Notes: generated from the sequence alone by a model not told the origin. A stretch of 64,000 nucleotides of DNA from Pseudomonas sp. GV071 (GCF_003050835.1 NZ_QAOJ01000006.1:1-64000), one strand, 5' to 3'. Shown: positions 16,041-25,039, counted from the first letter of the stretch. A program made the numbers and translations.

Positions 16041-16098
16041 TTGGAGAATAATGGTCGGGACGGAGTGATTCGAACACTCGACCCCTAGCACCCCATGC
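16041..16098 (-). repeat. Left attachment site: 58-bp repeat, 3' part of tRNA-Pro(GGG)
   Basis: This 58-bp sequence is identical to 61890-61947. On the minus strand it reads from the anticodon loop (CATGGGGT, anticodon GGG) through the variable loop, T arm (GAGTG, TTCGAAT, CACTC), the acceptor strand and CCA, ending at 16052, plus 11 bp of 3' flank. The 5' half of the tRNA is missing; the sequence changes to island DNA right after the anticodon loop. This is what is left when an element integrates into a tRNA 3' end. Confidence 0.85.
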
Positions 16099-16228
16099 GC
16101 TTATCAAATGGATCCCCAGGGATCTCGATGGAAGCTCATGGACAACCAAAAAACTAGTATTTATGGTATCTACAGGCTAATTTAGCTTCCCATATAGTCC
16201 AGTACCGTCCACCAACAGCCAAGCTTTT

Positions 16229-16252
16229 CGGTGGCACAAAAGTGGCACAAAA
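16229..16252 (+). repeat. Putative integrase arm-site repeats (left)
   Basis: Two direct copies of GTGGCACAAAA stand side by side (from 16231 and 16242) between the attachment repeat and the integrase. The same tandem motif occurs at 61803-61826, just inside the other end of the island. Symmetric occurrence near both ends suggests arm-type binding sites of the integrase. Confidence 0.5.
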
Positions 16253-16283
16253 TTAAGAGCTGCAGAATTCCTAGAGGTTGAGC

Positions 16284-17672
16284 GTGGCCAAGCTGACAAT
16301 CAAGCAACTGGAGGCTTTCACCGCAGAAGATCATGGAAAGGTCTTCCGAGAGGATGGAGGGCTGGTGGCCGAGGTGCGAGCTGGAGTACGCGGAGTTACG
16401 GTTCAGTTCAGCTATGAGTTCAAACTAGATAGCTCCAGATCTCGAAAGCGATTAGGCAGTTGGCCGAAGAAAAGTTTGGCGCAGATACGATCTGAGCGAG
16501 ACGAGGCCCGGGTACTCGTCACCAAAGGACTGCACCCTACCCTTGCAGCAAAAGCAGCGCGAATCCAGGCACAAGCTGCCATTGCCAGCACAATTGCCGA
16601 AGCAGAACGTGAAGCTGCCGAAAACAAAACAGTGGCTGACCTGTTTGACGACTGGATACGCGATGGCGTTTCTCGCCAGGATGGCAACGCCGAATTAATT
16701 CGAAGCTTTAAAAAGGACGTTCTACCGATCATTGGCAAGAAGCCGCTCCGCAGCCTTACGGAGAAGGATCTACTCACAGTCCTCCGCTCAGTTAAAGCAC
16801 GCGGCCTGAACCGTACGGTCGTGATCAGAAGCAAGGATATTGGCCAGATGTTGCGTTGGGGAGAGAAGCGTAAGCCCTGGCGCGCGCTCATGGCTGACGG
16901 TAATCCAGCCGATCTGGTAGAAGTAAACAAGCTGCTCGACCACGACTATGAAGAACAGCGGGACCGCCTGCTTTCCTCGGACGAAATTAGCGAGCTGCGC
17001 GATATCTTCGAACGCCTGGAGCGTGATTACGAGGCTCTGCCTGCCGGCCAAAAGTACTCTGGTATCCGCCCGGTAAACCAACGCGTTCAATGCGCGATGT
17101 GGATTTGTCTGAGCACCCTCTGCCGAATCGGAGAGCTACTCAAGGCTGAGTGGCGGCACTTGGATCTGGATAAAGGCACCTGGTTCATTCCTGCCGAAGC
17201 GACTAAGGGCCATAAGGGTAAGCGCCAGGATCACCACGTGTTTCTCTCAGCGTTTTCCCTTCATCAGTTCAAGCAACTGAACAAAGAAACCGGCCACACA
17301 TCGTTCTGCTTTCCTAGCAAGGATGGCAATCACCACGTAGACACCAAGACGGTCAGCAAATTGATCGGAGACCGACAGTGCCGATTCAAAAACCGCAGCA
17401 AACCTTTAGCAGGCCGCCACCACGACGACTCGCTAGTGATGAGCAAGGGCACCAAGGGTGAATGGACACCGCATGACTTGCGACGTACAGGCGCGACCAT
17501 GATGCAGGAGCTTGGGGTTGCGCTAGAAATTATCGACCGCTGTCAAAATCATCTACTAGGCGGATCAAAAGTTCGCAGACACTACCTGCACCACGACTAT
17601 GCCAAGGAAAAAACCGAAGCATGGTACCTACTGGGAACGCGGATAGAGTCAATACTTAGACAGGCTCAATGA
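16284..17672 (+). CDS. int: P4-type tyrosine integrase
   Basis: A 462-residue site-specific recombinase with an N-terminal DUF4102-like arm-binding part (VRAGVRGVTVQFSYEF, LGSWPKKSLAQIRSERDEAR), a SAM-like core-binding region (about 115-215) and a C-terminal catalytic domain. The catalytic residues are visible: Arg281 (TLCRIGELL), Lys308, His397-Arg400 (PHDLRRTGAT), His423 and Tyr434 (RRHY). It should recombine the tRNA-Pro target with the element end. GTG at 16284 has GAGG at proper spacing; TTG at 16278 is possible. It lies just inside the left attachment repeat and reads into the island. Confidence 0.92.
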   Translation: MAKLTIKQLEAFTAEDHGKVFREDGGLVAEVRAGVRGVTVQFSYEFKLDSSRSRKRLGSWPKKSLAQIRSERDEARVLVTKGLHPTLAAKAARIQAQAAIASTIAEAEREAAENKTVADLFDDWIRDGVSRQDGNAELIRSFKKDVLPIIGKKPLRSLTEKDLLTVLRSVKARGLNRTVVIRSKDIGQMLRWGEKRKPWRALMADGNPADLVEVNKLLDHDYEEQRDRLLSSDEISELRDIFERLERDYEALPAGQKYSGIRPVNQRVQCAMWICLSTLCRIGELLKAEWRHLDLDKGTWFIPAEATKGHKGKRQDHHVFLSAFSLHQFKQLNKETGHTSFCFPSKDGNHHVDTKTVSKLIGDRQCRFKNRSKPLAGRHHDDSLVMSKGTKGEWTPHDLRRTGATMMQELGVALEIIDRCQNHLLGGSKVRRHYLHHDYAKEKTEAWYLLGTRIESILRQAQ

Positions 17673-17833
17673 CTAACGCGGAGTTTTTTTCGAGAGAACT
17701 TGATGACATTTCACTAGATGCTCTACGTTCTGCTTTTCGATTGTTACAGTCGCTGTCTGGCCGAACTCCGTAAATCTTGAGCGCCATCGCGGCGATCTCC
17801 TCCTAGAACGCTGACAGGGCAGCTCATTAAATG

Positions 17834-17860
17834 AAAAAAGCCCCGCACTTGGCGAGGCTC
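17834..17860 (-). terminator. Terminator after the zinc microprotein gene
   Basis: On the minus strand AGCCTCGCC and GCGGGGCT form the stem, followed by TTTTT. It terminates the leftward HTH/microprotein transcript. The rest of the stretch 17673-17889 shows nothing else. Confidence 0.65.
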
Positions 17861-17889
17861 ATGGTATTGCGCGCAGCTTAGGAATTGTC

Positions 17890-18027
17890 TTATAGGCAAT
17901 CTTCACAGACGTTTTGAGCGCCAATCAATCCTACAACCCGAGAGTTCGTGCACATATCGCAACCTCCCTCGCCCTCGCCCTCGTCGGAGTCTTTTTTTTC
18001 GTTCAGATCGAAATCTCGGCCGCTCAT
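17890..18027 (-). CDS. 45-residue CxxC-CxxC microprotein
   Basis: A short ORF begins MSGRDFDLNEKKDSDEGEGE and then carries two Cys pairs, CDMC and CEDC, 15 residues apart, the spacing of a small zinc ribbon. It follows the HTH gene by 18 bp on the same strand and ends before a terminator, which supports its being expressed. The ribosome site is weak (GGGTGGGC). Function is unknown; a zinc-binding partner of the HTH regulator is possible. Confidence 0.5.
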   Translation of the reverse strand: MSGRDFDLNEKKDSDEGEGEGGCDMCTNSRVVGLIGAQNVCEDCL

Positions 18028-18045
18028 AATTTGATGCCCACCCGC

Positions 18046-18369
18046 TCAACTATACGAAAGGGTGACAGTGCCGAACCCGCGGCTCTTTAGCTCTTCGAGA
18101 ATCTGCTCCAGAGTAGAGTCGGCAAGGGTTTCACCAACTTCTTGCTTCTTGGCTTCGGCTTCAACCTCTTCGTCGTCTACTTCAAACAGAGCCTTGTTCA
18201 GCTCTTGCCACGTCCCCATGGTTGGCTGAGCCTCGCCGCGCTCGTAACGACCCGGCATGACCTTGGAGATACCAGCGCGGTCTGCAAGATCTGAGAGTGT
18301 CAGACCGGCGTCTTTACGTGCACTGCGAAGAGCGGAGCGGAAGTTCGAGCTTTTGGGATTGGGGAGCAT
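18046..18369 (-). CDS. XRE-family HTH regulator
   Basis: A 107-residue protein. The HTH spans about residues 10-65 (LRSARKDAGLTLSDLADRAGISKVMPGRYERGEAQP), with a canonical recognition helix. An acidic linker (VDDEEVEAEAKK) leads to a C-terminal segment, LEQILEELKSRGFGTVTLSYS, that may dimerise. It is likely an island regulator. An inverted GTATAC-centred repeat lies upstream (18411-18459) and could be its operator. It is encoded in an apparent two-gene operon with the zinc microprotein. Confidence 0.82.
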   Translation of the reverse strand: MLPNPKSSNFRSALRSARKDAGLTLSDLADRAGISKVMPGRYERGEAQPTMGTWQELNKALFEVDDEEVEAEAKKQEVGETLADSTLEQILEELKSRGFGTVTLSYS

Positions 18370-18410
18370 GTGCGAGTCCTTGCATTAATGAGGTACACAG
18401 AGTAAACCCA

Positions 18411-18459
18411 CACAAAGTATACAGCAAGGCATATTTGTTCTTGATCGGTATACTTTTGT
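18411..18459. promoter_or_regulatory. Inverted repeat upstream of the HTH gene
   Basis: CACAAAGTATAC (18411-18422) and GTATACTTTTGT (18448-18459) are facing copies of one motif, each centred on the palindrome GTATAC and separated by 25 bp. The spacing suits two repressor dimers flanking a promoter. Confidence 0.55.
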
Positions 18460-18705
18460 TCCTTTTGCTTGGGCGACCTACGCTTGACCAGATAGTCTGC
18501 CAACAGTGCGTTGCTCGGACGCTCTGGCTACCGCTGGTAGCAAGCTGCAGGTATTAGCGATCGTGGTGTACTCGCGGGTCACCACGCCCTACATATCTTC
18601 GCACCCATCAATCCATTTCAACCGCCCCCTTCTGATTGACTAATGCGCGACAACTCTCAACTCATGAATACTGACTGGTAGGCGGTGGTCGCCAGATAAA
18701 GGACA
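18460..18705. other. Intergenic stretch, no gene seen
   Basis: About 245 bp between the HTH operator and the terminator of the leoA-like gene. I see no convincing ORF, RNA or repeat beyond an 11-bp imperfect hairpin around 18520-18540. Confidence 0.4.
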
Positions 18706-18739
18706 TAAAAACCCGAAGGCGGAAGCGTTCCGGGCTTTT
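18706..18739 (-). terminator. Probable terminator of the dynamin operon
   Basis: On the minus strand an imperfect GC stem (CCCGGAA pairing with TTCGGG) is followed by TTTTTA. It lies about 50 bp after the leoA-like stop. Confidence 0.5.
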
Positions 18740-18787
18740 CACCACTGATAACTGCCTAGCCAACGCGCCAGGCCGGGCGCTACCTTT

Positions 18788-20491
18788 TTAGCTCAACGAC
18801 TTGAAATCCCCTTCAATCGCTTCTGCTTCTGCACGCCAGGCTTGGAAGCGCTGCTGACGTTCATGGCTGTCGTTGAGGCTCTCATCAAGCATGCTGACGC
18901 TGTTTTTCAACTCCAGGTATTTGCCGAAGAATTGCTCTTTAAATTGCTCGGCGTTGAGCAAGCCAAGCAACTCTTTGCGCTGCTTCTCGAAGTCTTCAAC
19001 TATTTTCACGATGGAGTTACGGAAAGCCTCTTCGCGTTTGTATTGCTCCCAGCTGTCCCAGACCTCGATGGCAACACCGACGACTGCCAAAGCACCGTTA
19101 GCGCCTTTGGCCAGATTCACCGCGCCCCACGGCTTGAACTTCAGCAGCGACCCCAGTTCCATGCCCACCAGCTTGCCGGCGCTCACCAGGGTGTCTCGTG
19201 CGGCCAGCACGGTAGTGTTGTTGATAATGTTGCCTTTAAGCAGGTGGTTAACGCCCTGCTTGCCCAACGCCCGGATATTGGTGTTGAAGTGATTGATTTC
19301 GGTGTCGAAGCCAAGTTGCATCTTGGCCATGTCCAAGCTGATGGACTCGGTTTGGCGGCTGAATTCATTCTGTAAACGTGTCGCCAGCACAATTCCCTCG
19401 GCGCCAATCTCGCGCTCAAAAAATTCGCTGAACGTCTCCAGGCTGCTGCCTTTGGCTTGCAAGATCAGGCCGGCGAAGTAACGCGTCACAAAGTCGCTTA
19501 GGGTTCTGCGCACCTCTTCAATCTGGCCCTCGGCCGCCTCCAACTGACCTTGCGAGCGGCGTTTCAGCTCGCTGAGCTTGCTGACTTCCTGGGCGATTTT
19601 CTGGTCGTTCTCGATGGCCACCGGCAGCTGTTTATTCAGCACATCGCGAATCACGCTGTTGTGCATTTCGCCGGCCAATCCAGCGCTACCTCCGTTGTTT
19701 TGGATCTTGCTGGAGGTGGCCGTTTGAAGGCTGGCGATATGCGACAACGCCTTGAATTGGCCGAGGTTCGCCAGCCAATGCTCAAAGCCCAGGTCAAACG
19801 GATTGGCGGCCACTGCAACAATCGACAATTGCGCCACTTCGTCCTCACTCAGGTCGACCAGTTCGCGTAAGCGGCCGGTGACGTTGGTGCGTTTTACCGT
19901 CAAGTTGGTCTGATAGTCCTGTTCGTCCTCGACGTCGGCCACCTCATCGAAACGACTGAGCACAAACACCGTGCGAGGCAGCAGGTCCAGAGTTCGGAAC
20001 AACCACACCAAGTCATCCTGATGGCTGGCTTTGATCGGGTTGGTGGAGTTCATGACGTACAGCACCAGATGGGCTTCGCTCACGTACTTCTTGGTGGTGT
20101 CTTTGTACTTCTCGATCGCGTTGGTTTCGGCGTTTATCTGCTCTTTGAAGCCAAACAGACCGGGGGTGTCGATCAGAACAAAGTCGTCGCCAACCTCGTA
20201 CACCTTCACCTCGTTGGATGATTCCTGATGGCTGATTTTCATGCTGGATTTATCCAGCCTTTCCATCCAGGCCGCAGCGATAGAGGTTTTTCCTTCGGAG
20301 AAACCACCAATCAACACCACTTTAAGTTTTTCGCCAGCCACACTGTCGATGGCGGTTTGCAGTTTGCCTTTTAACGCCGGGTCCACTGGCACACCGGCGG
20401 CTTCACCTTGATCGAGGAACTTGAGCAGTTTGCCGAGCAGCTCGACCGAGCGCGCTTGGTGGGCCTTGAAGGTATCGAGGGTATGTTCCAT
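18788..20491 (-). CDS. leoA: Dynamin-like GTPase, LeoA-like (Eleos system)
   Basis: A 567-residue bacterial dynamin-like protein. The P-loop is GGFSEGKTS (residues 62-70) and the switch/G3 motif is DTPG (108-111); the G4-like motif is LSRFDE. A long helical stalk follows from about 300, with a hydrophobic patch near 450-490 (GANGALAVVGVAIEVWDSW) that could contact membrane. It matches LeoA, one half of the Eleos anti-phage pair LeoA/LeoBC. The ATG overlaps the LeoBC stop by one base (TAATG), so the two GTPases are made together. Dynamins of this kind are thought to act on membranes during infection. Confidence 0.8.
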   Translation of the reverse strand: MEHTLDTFKAHQARSVELLGKLLKFLDQGEAAGVPVDPALKGKLQTAIDSVAGEKLKVVLIGGFSEGKTSIAAAWMERLDKSSMKISHQESSNEVKVYEVGDDFVLIDTPGLFGFKEQINAETNAIEKYKDTTKKYVSEAHLVLYVMNSTNPIKASHQDDLVWLFRTLDLLPRTVFVLSRFDEVADVEDEQDYQTNLTVKRTNVTGRLRELVDLSEDEVAQLSIVAVAANPFDLGFEHWLANLGQFKALSHIASLQTATSSKIQNNGGSAGLAGEMHNSVIRDVLNKQLPVAIENDQKIAQEVSKLSELKRRSQGQLEAAEGQIEEVRRTLSDFVTRYFAGLILQAKGSSLETFSEFFEREIGAEGIVLATRLQNEFSRQTESISLDMAKMQLGFDTEINHFNTNIRALGKQGVNHLLKGNIINNTTVLAARDTLVSAGKLVGMELGSLLKFKPWGAVNLAKGANGALAVVGVAIEVWDSWEQYKREEAFRNSIVKIVEDFEKQRKELLGLLNAEQFKEQFFGKYLELKNSVSMLDESLNDSHERQQRFQAWRAEAEAIEGDFKSLS

Positions 20492-23400
20492 TACAGAGTT
20501 CCTGCGTTATCGATTTGGCGGGAAAGGAGCTTCAACTGTTCAGTTGATTGGCTCAGCAACTGGACCAGGTCGGAGGTCTGTTTGATCGGAGCGTCAATGG
20601 CCTGCTCCAGCAAGCGGATTTTTTTCTGCATGTCCGCAAAAGCGGTTTTCAGGCCGTCGCGGAACGCCGAAGACAATTGGTCTTCGCCTTGCCTCAGGTT
20701 GGTTTCAATGGCCGCGCGCTGCTGGGCTTTTTTGTAGTCGGAATCTATCCAGCCACGTACAGCCTTGAGGGCGGAAAGCGCCAGCCCGGCGAGGGCGGGG
20801 GCCAGGAGGAGCAAGCTAGCCCCGCCGGAGAAAACCACTCCGGCAATGGTCCCTGCCAGCCCCATTAGCAAAGGGGCGACTTTGATCCCGCTTTCAATGT
20901 TGATCTTCAGATCAAACTTGCCCGCCAGTTTGGTGTTGCCAAGCGTGGCGTAGAGGCTGGTCAGCTCGCGGGCCTGTGCTTCAAAGCTGGAGAGAATGTC
21001 CTTGGCGTCGTTCTGAAAGCGCTCGATTTCGGGTGCGATGGCCGCCGATATCCGAGTGCTCAGCTTCTTCTCCTGCAATTCGACAGTGTTAATAAACGCT
21101 TGCTGGAGCTCATCGTTGCCAATTCCGGCATCGATGCGCTTATACATCGCATCTCGCAACTTGCTTAAGAACAGTTCGATCTCGGTTCCACCCGAAGCCT
21201 CCAGGCGTTTTTTCAGGGACTTAAAGCTGCCCGTCAACTGCACCTTGGCACTTTTGCCAGCCAGGCTAAGGTCCTCCAACAAGTTGCTGACGTTGTCTTT
21301 TAGCCCATCCAGGACAGCAATTGTCTGGTCCAATGCATCCTTAGCTTTGTGGAAGTTAGCGCGGGTGATTTTGCCCTCACTGCCGTCTAGCACCTTGCTA
21401 TTGAGCAGGTACAAAAACGCGCGCAACTGGGTTTTCTCCAGTAGCTCTTCAGCATCGAAGGTGGCAAGCATTCGGCTGCGCCGAGACGCGTTATCCGAGT
21501 TCGGGGCAAAGTGATCGGTGGATGCCAGAAACGCCGGCAACGCCGAGAGCGAGACTACGTCACGGTAGTGCTCGCCCAACTGCTCGCGCATCTTCTCGTT
21601 CAGCCCTTGCAGGCCCGCAATTTCGTCATCGGAGACCAACTTGCGGTCAGCCAGCGAGTGTTTAGGGTTGGTGATTTTCTTGTTGAAGATCGTCCAGACC
21701 TCGGTTTGTGCTCCGAGGTGATCCTTGATTTTTTCCAGGGTGCCTTTGTGGTGTTCGTCGCCGGTCTGGGGCGGCGCGGCCTGGTTGGTGACGTACAGGA
21801 CGGCGTGAGCGGTTTGCACGGCTTTATCGATCTGGCTGACCACCAACCCTTCGTTGCCCTCAATGCCTGGCACATCCAACAAGGCGAAGGACTGACCGTT
21901 CAACGTCATGTCATAGCGTTGGGTATGGCGGGTGAAATCGGCTCGACCATCGCCAATGATTTTGCCATCGGCTTGCGCGTCCAGCATTTTCAGGTGGCCT
22001 TGGCTTTCTTGAGTTAGTTGCGTGAGCTGCTGGGTTAACTCGTGCTTACCAACCTCAATCTCGCCGTGTTGGGCACGCAGTGGTTCGACGGCACTCTCAC
22101 GTGCGGCCACTATGACCGGCAGTTGTTGTTCAGCGAGTGCCAGTTGCGCCAGCTCGGGCAATGGTTTGAACAGGCGGATCAGCTTCTGCCACAGGGTGGC
22201 GGTTTCCTTGCGTTCGGCAATCAGGGCACGCAAGCCGACTACGGCGTTCAGCGCATCGCTGTGCAGTTGATCATGGTGCTCGGTGGTGGCATGGAGTTGT
22301 TGCGCCAGTTCGGCGAGCTGGGCATCAGTCTGCTCCATGGTCTGCTGCAGGCTTTGCAGATTCGCTTCACTGAGCAGGTATTGGCTTTGCAGCGTACGGA
22401 ATGCCTGCTGGTGATCGACCTTGGTCGGTTCTTTCAGCAGAATTCGCAGTGTTTCAATCAGGGTCGACTTGCCCGCACCAGTTTCGCCATACACCGCAAT
22501 GGTGAACGTTTGCCACTCGGCATTTTTTTCCAATGCATCGAGCAGCGTCTGCAAGGTTTCCTGCTGTTTACTCAATACCTCGCGCGCCTCCTCCAGTCCT
22601 TTATTTAACTTGGCATCGGTCGAGGGCGCTTGCACCGACTCTGCAATACGCGTGAGCTCATCCTTAACCCGCTGGTAAATGTCGGCTGGCGTTTTCAATT
22701 CAAGGGGCATGGGGACTATTTCCTGTACCGGTGGCGCTGTGGACTCGGGCGCAGTGAACACCTGCTCCTCAACGTCGGGTTCCGGCTCTGGCGCAGTAGT
22801 TTTGAACTGCACATGAGTCAACACCTCGCGCAGTTTTTTCCAGTAGTCGCCATGACCAAAGTCGGTAATTCTGATGTTCTCGAAGTGCTCGGCCGGATTG
22901 CGCCCCAAGCAGCTCTCGCCCGCATTCATCAGCAGGGTCCAATCCGATGTCGAATAGGCATTAATTAACCGACCGGTTACGGCTTTACGGATCAGTTGTA
23001 CATCACCATCGGCCACTTCGACCGCGGCCGCCATCAGCAGCACGTCATTGACGGTGAGGCGATGACTCGCGGCGCAAGCACGTTTTTTCAAGCTGCTAAC
23101 CACCAGTCGGCCACCGAGCGAATGACCGATCAGGTTGACCGTATCGATGTGCTGGTGATGCAGGCGCAGGTGCTTGTCCAACTCGTCGAACAACGCCTCG
23201 CCCATCTCTTCAGCGCGTGTGCGGATAGCGCGAAAGTGCAACGCACGATCTCCAAGGAAAGTGGCAGCGCCTAATAACAAGGAGGTGCGGGCGGAATGAT
23301 TTAACGCGCTGACGGAATTGGTAGAGAAACGAGTGAAGTGACTGGAAGGCCAGAAGGCGAAAATATTCGTATGGTGCTGAAGAGATTCGGGAATACTGGA

Positions 23401-23520
23401 TATCAACGTCTTGCGGTCTTCTTCGGTGTGACCAGCGCTATAACCATGGATAAAGATGTTCGCTTCATTCGACCGGTCCTGCGCGCTTTGCAGGTTGGTG
23501 AAAGTAAATTGTCGGCTCAT
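20491..23520 (-). CDS. Alpha/beta hydrolase fused to a dynamin-like GTPase (LeoBC-like)
   Basis: A 1009-residue protein. Residues about 18-230 form an alpha/beta hydrolase: oxyanion HGY (25-27), nucleophile Ser134 in IGHSLGG, then likely Asp193 and His223 (DFGHGDYW). It resembles DUF726-type lipases. A Pro/Glu linker (240-285) leads to a GTPase with P-loop GETGAGKST (345-353) and DVPG (549-552). Long coiled coils and a strong hydrophobic hairpin follow at about 845-890. The GTPase portion matches LeoBC of Eleos. It is coupled to leoA and preceded by a small membrane gene and a WYL regulator. The fusion predicts lipid cleavage or remodelling at a membrane when the GTPase is triggered. Confidence 0.8.
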   Translation of the reverse strand: MSRQFTFTNLQSAQDRSNEANIFIHGYSAGHTEEDRKTLISSIPESLQHHTNIFAFWPSSHFTRFSTNSVSALNHSARTSLLLGAATFLGDRALHFRAIRTRAEEMGEALFDELDKHLRLHHQHIDTVNLIGHSLGGRLVVSSLKKRACAASHRLTVNDVLLMAAAVEVADGDVQLIRKAVTGRLINAYSTSDWTLLMNAGESCLGRNPAEHFENIRITDFGHGDYWKKLREVLTHVQFKTTAPEPEPDVEEQVFTAPESTAPPVQEIVPMPLELKTPADIYQRVKDELTRIAESVQAPSTDAKLNKGLEEAREVLSKQQETLQTLLDALEKNAEWQTFTIAVYGETGAGKSTLIETLRILLKEPTKVDHQQAFRTLQSQYLLSEANLQSLQQTMEQTDAQLAELAQQLHATTEHHDQLHSDALNAVVGLRALIAERKETATLWQKLIRLFKPLPELAQLALAEQQLPVIVAARESAVEPLRAQHGEIEVGKHELTQQLTQLTQESQGHLKMLDAQADGKIIGDGRADFTRHTQRYDMTLNGQSFALLDVPGIEGNEGLVVSQIDKAVQTAHAVLYVTNQAAPPQTGDEHHKGTLEKIKDHLGAQTEVWTIFNKKITNPKHSLADRKLVSDDEIAGLQGLNEKMREQLGEHYRDVVSLSALPAFLASTDHFAPNSDNASRRSRMLATFDAEELLEKTQLRAFLYLLNSKVLDGSEGKITRANFHKAKDALDQTIAVLDGLKDNVSNLLEDLSLAGKSAKVQLTGSFKSLKKRLEASGGTEIELFLSKLRDAMYKRIDAGIGNDELQQAFINTVELQEKKLSTRISAAIAPEIERFQNDAKDILSSFEAQARELTSLYATLGNTKLAGKFDLKINIESGIKVAPLLMGLAGTIAGVVFSGGASLLLLAPALAGLALSALKAVRGWIDSDYKKAQQRAAIETNLRQGEDQLSSAFRDGLKTAFADMQKKIRLLEQAIDAPIKQTSDLVQLLSQSTEQLKLLSRQIDNAGTL

Positions 23521-23533
23521 GACTCACCTGTAC

Positions 23534-23812
23534 TTATTGCCACTTCAACCAACGCTTGGCGATAACCACGATCAGGTGCACGCACAGCGCTACCCCGACC
23601 AACACCGCCACCACTTTGGCCACCAGAAAGAAAATGCCCTGCACATCGTGGGACAAAAAGCCCAGGAGTACGCCCATCCCCGCGATCACGGCGGCAATCA
23701 GCAGCAGGCCTATATAAGGGCGCAGCATCCGCGAAGCGGCGCCCCGCTCAATGAGGCTCGCCAGCACGGCAAGCACAATAAAAAACACCACCACGCCCAC
23801 TAACACGCCCAT
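23534..23812 (-). CDS. Small three-helix membrane protein of the Eleos operon
   Basis: A 92-residue protein with three hydrophobic helices (about 2-19, 31-52 and 62-83) and a basic C-terminus (KRWLKWQ). It begins four bases after the WYL stop and ends 13 bp before the LeoBC-like gene, so it belongs to this operon. It could be the membrane anchor or sensor for the dynamins. It has no known motif. ATG at 23812 has GAGGTG upstream. Confidence 0.65.
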   Translation of the reverse strand: MGVLVGVVVFFIVLAVLASLIERGAASRMLRPYIGLLLIAAVIAGMGVLLGFLSHDVQGIFFLVAKVVAVLVGVALCVHLIVVIAKRWLKWQ

Positions 23813-23815
23813 CAA

Positions 23816-24826
23816 TCACCTCGTTTCATACAACGCACTCACTGCTTTGGCGCGGTGCGCAATTTCATCCGCCCAGCCCAGCGGCGCATGTACCCGTATT
23901 TTTTCGCCCAGCCCAAATACCCACCACAGCGTTTCCTGGTCCATCGGCACACGGGCGCGCAAGCGTTGCCAGTCGCTGCCGGGCAGTGGTTCCAAGTGTT
24001 GGTCATGACTAAGCGGGGTTTCGCTGAGCAGCCAGGCGATCGGCGCACTAACGTCGGCGACCAGCTCGGCTTCTTCGATCGGACCAGGGCTGTTAAAACC
24101 ACCGTTGTGGATATAGCGGTCGACATCCAGCGGCTCGGTTTCCAGCACCGTGTCACTCAACATTTCTGCGCGCACAATCCGGTGCAGCGCGAACTGCCGC
24201 GCATCGGCGTAGCCGTCCACGGTGCCAATCAGGTAACTAACCGAGTGCCGCGACACCAAGCCACCTGGGTGCAAGGTGAAGGTCTTGTGCTCGGCCTTGC
24301 TGCGGCTTAGGTAGCTCACCTGTAACTGCCGACGCTCAAGCAAAGCAGTCGAGATTTCACGCCAGACCTCGGGGCGAATTTCGGCGGGCAGCAATACTTT
24401 GCCGTTGGGCATCGCACGCACGCGTCGGCCCCAATGCGCCAGCTCATTGTGGTGCAACCCTTCGAGGTGGTTTCTGGCCCGATTGAATTGCGGGCTGAGT
24501 TGATCCAGCACGATTTGCGGCAGCAGTGATTTGAGGTGATTTTCGGCGAGGAACAGCGCCAGCGCGGTGGGCGTGTCCATGGCAGCCAGGTCGAACGGCG
24601 CGTTGCGCGGAAAGCTCCAGCGGTACGGAATTTCGCGCGTATCGCAATCAAGGGTGAAGGGCCCGGAGAGATTTTCCAGATCGCGCTGCAGCGTACGCAG
24701 ACTCACCGAGAAGCCTTCCTCGCGCAGTTTTTCCAGCAGCGTGGTGGTGGCACGGCGCTGCGGATCTCGGGGGATAAGTCGTAGCAAGGCGAGCTGCCTG
24801 AGCAGCGTATCCTTCGCTTCGGACAT
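23816..24826 (-). CDS. WYL-domain transcriptional regulator
   Basis: A 336-residue regulator with an N-terminal winged helix (about 1-70; VSLRTLQRDLENLSGPF) and a WYL domain (about 140-220; LQVSYLSRSKAEHKTFTLHPGGLV, SVSYLIGTVDGY) followed by a WCX-type C-terminus. Regulators of this class sense ligands, often nucleic-acid fragments, and control defence operons. It is the first gene of the operon containing the dynamin pair. A perfect inverted repeat 43 bp upstream is its likely operator. The ATG at 24826 follows AAGGAAG; the frame remains open upstream through the operator and is not used. Confidence 0.85.
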   Translation of the reverse strand: MSEAKDTLLRQLALLRLIPRDPQRRATTTLLEKLREEGFSVSLRTLQRDLENLSGPFTLDCDTREIPYRWSFPRNAPFDLAAMDTPTALALFLAENHLKSLLPQIVLDQLSPQFNRARNHLEGLHHNELAHWGRRVRAMPNGKVLLPAEIRPEVWREISTALLERRQLQVSYLSRSKAEHKTFTLHPGGLVSRHSVSYLIGTVDGYADARQFALHRIVRAEMLSDTVLETEPLDVDRYIHNGGFNSPGPIEEAELVADVSAPIAWLLSETPLSHDQHLEPLPGSDWQRLRARVPMDQETLWWVFGLGEKIRVHAPLGWADEIAHRAKAVSALYETR

Positions 24827-24868
24827 CACAACTTCCTTGTTCAAGAGAAAGGGAATAGGCGATTTCAC

Positions 24869-24888
24869 GTCGCCATTTCTTTGGCGAC
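24869..24888. promoter_or_regulatory. WYL regulator operator (perfect 7-bp inverted repeat)
   Basis: GTCGCCA (24869-24875) and TGGCGAC (24882-24888) are exact inverted arms around TTTCTT, placed where the promoter of the WYL-Eleos operon should be. Compact palindromes like this are typical for WYL-type defence repressors. Confidence 0.65.
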
Positions 24889-25039
24889 CATAACTTACCT
24901 GATAGCTCATTGCCATAGCTGGACAGCAGGAAGCCCGTGCGGCATAGCCTGCCTTAACTTCCCGTCAGATGTGTCGTCCGAATTGATTTGGGAAGAGTTA
25001 CCCCAAACCACATTGCTTTCACTCGCGCGTTTGCGACCT

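Noticed and set aside
16052..16098. Intact tRNA gene at either attachment repeat
   Set aside because: Only the segment from the anticodon arm to CCA is present at both sites; the D arm and the 5' acceptor strand are missing.
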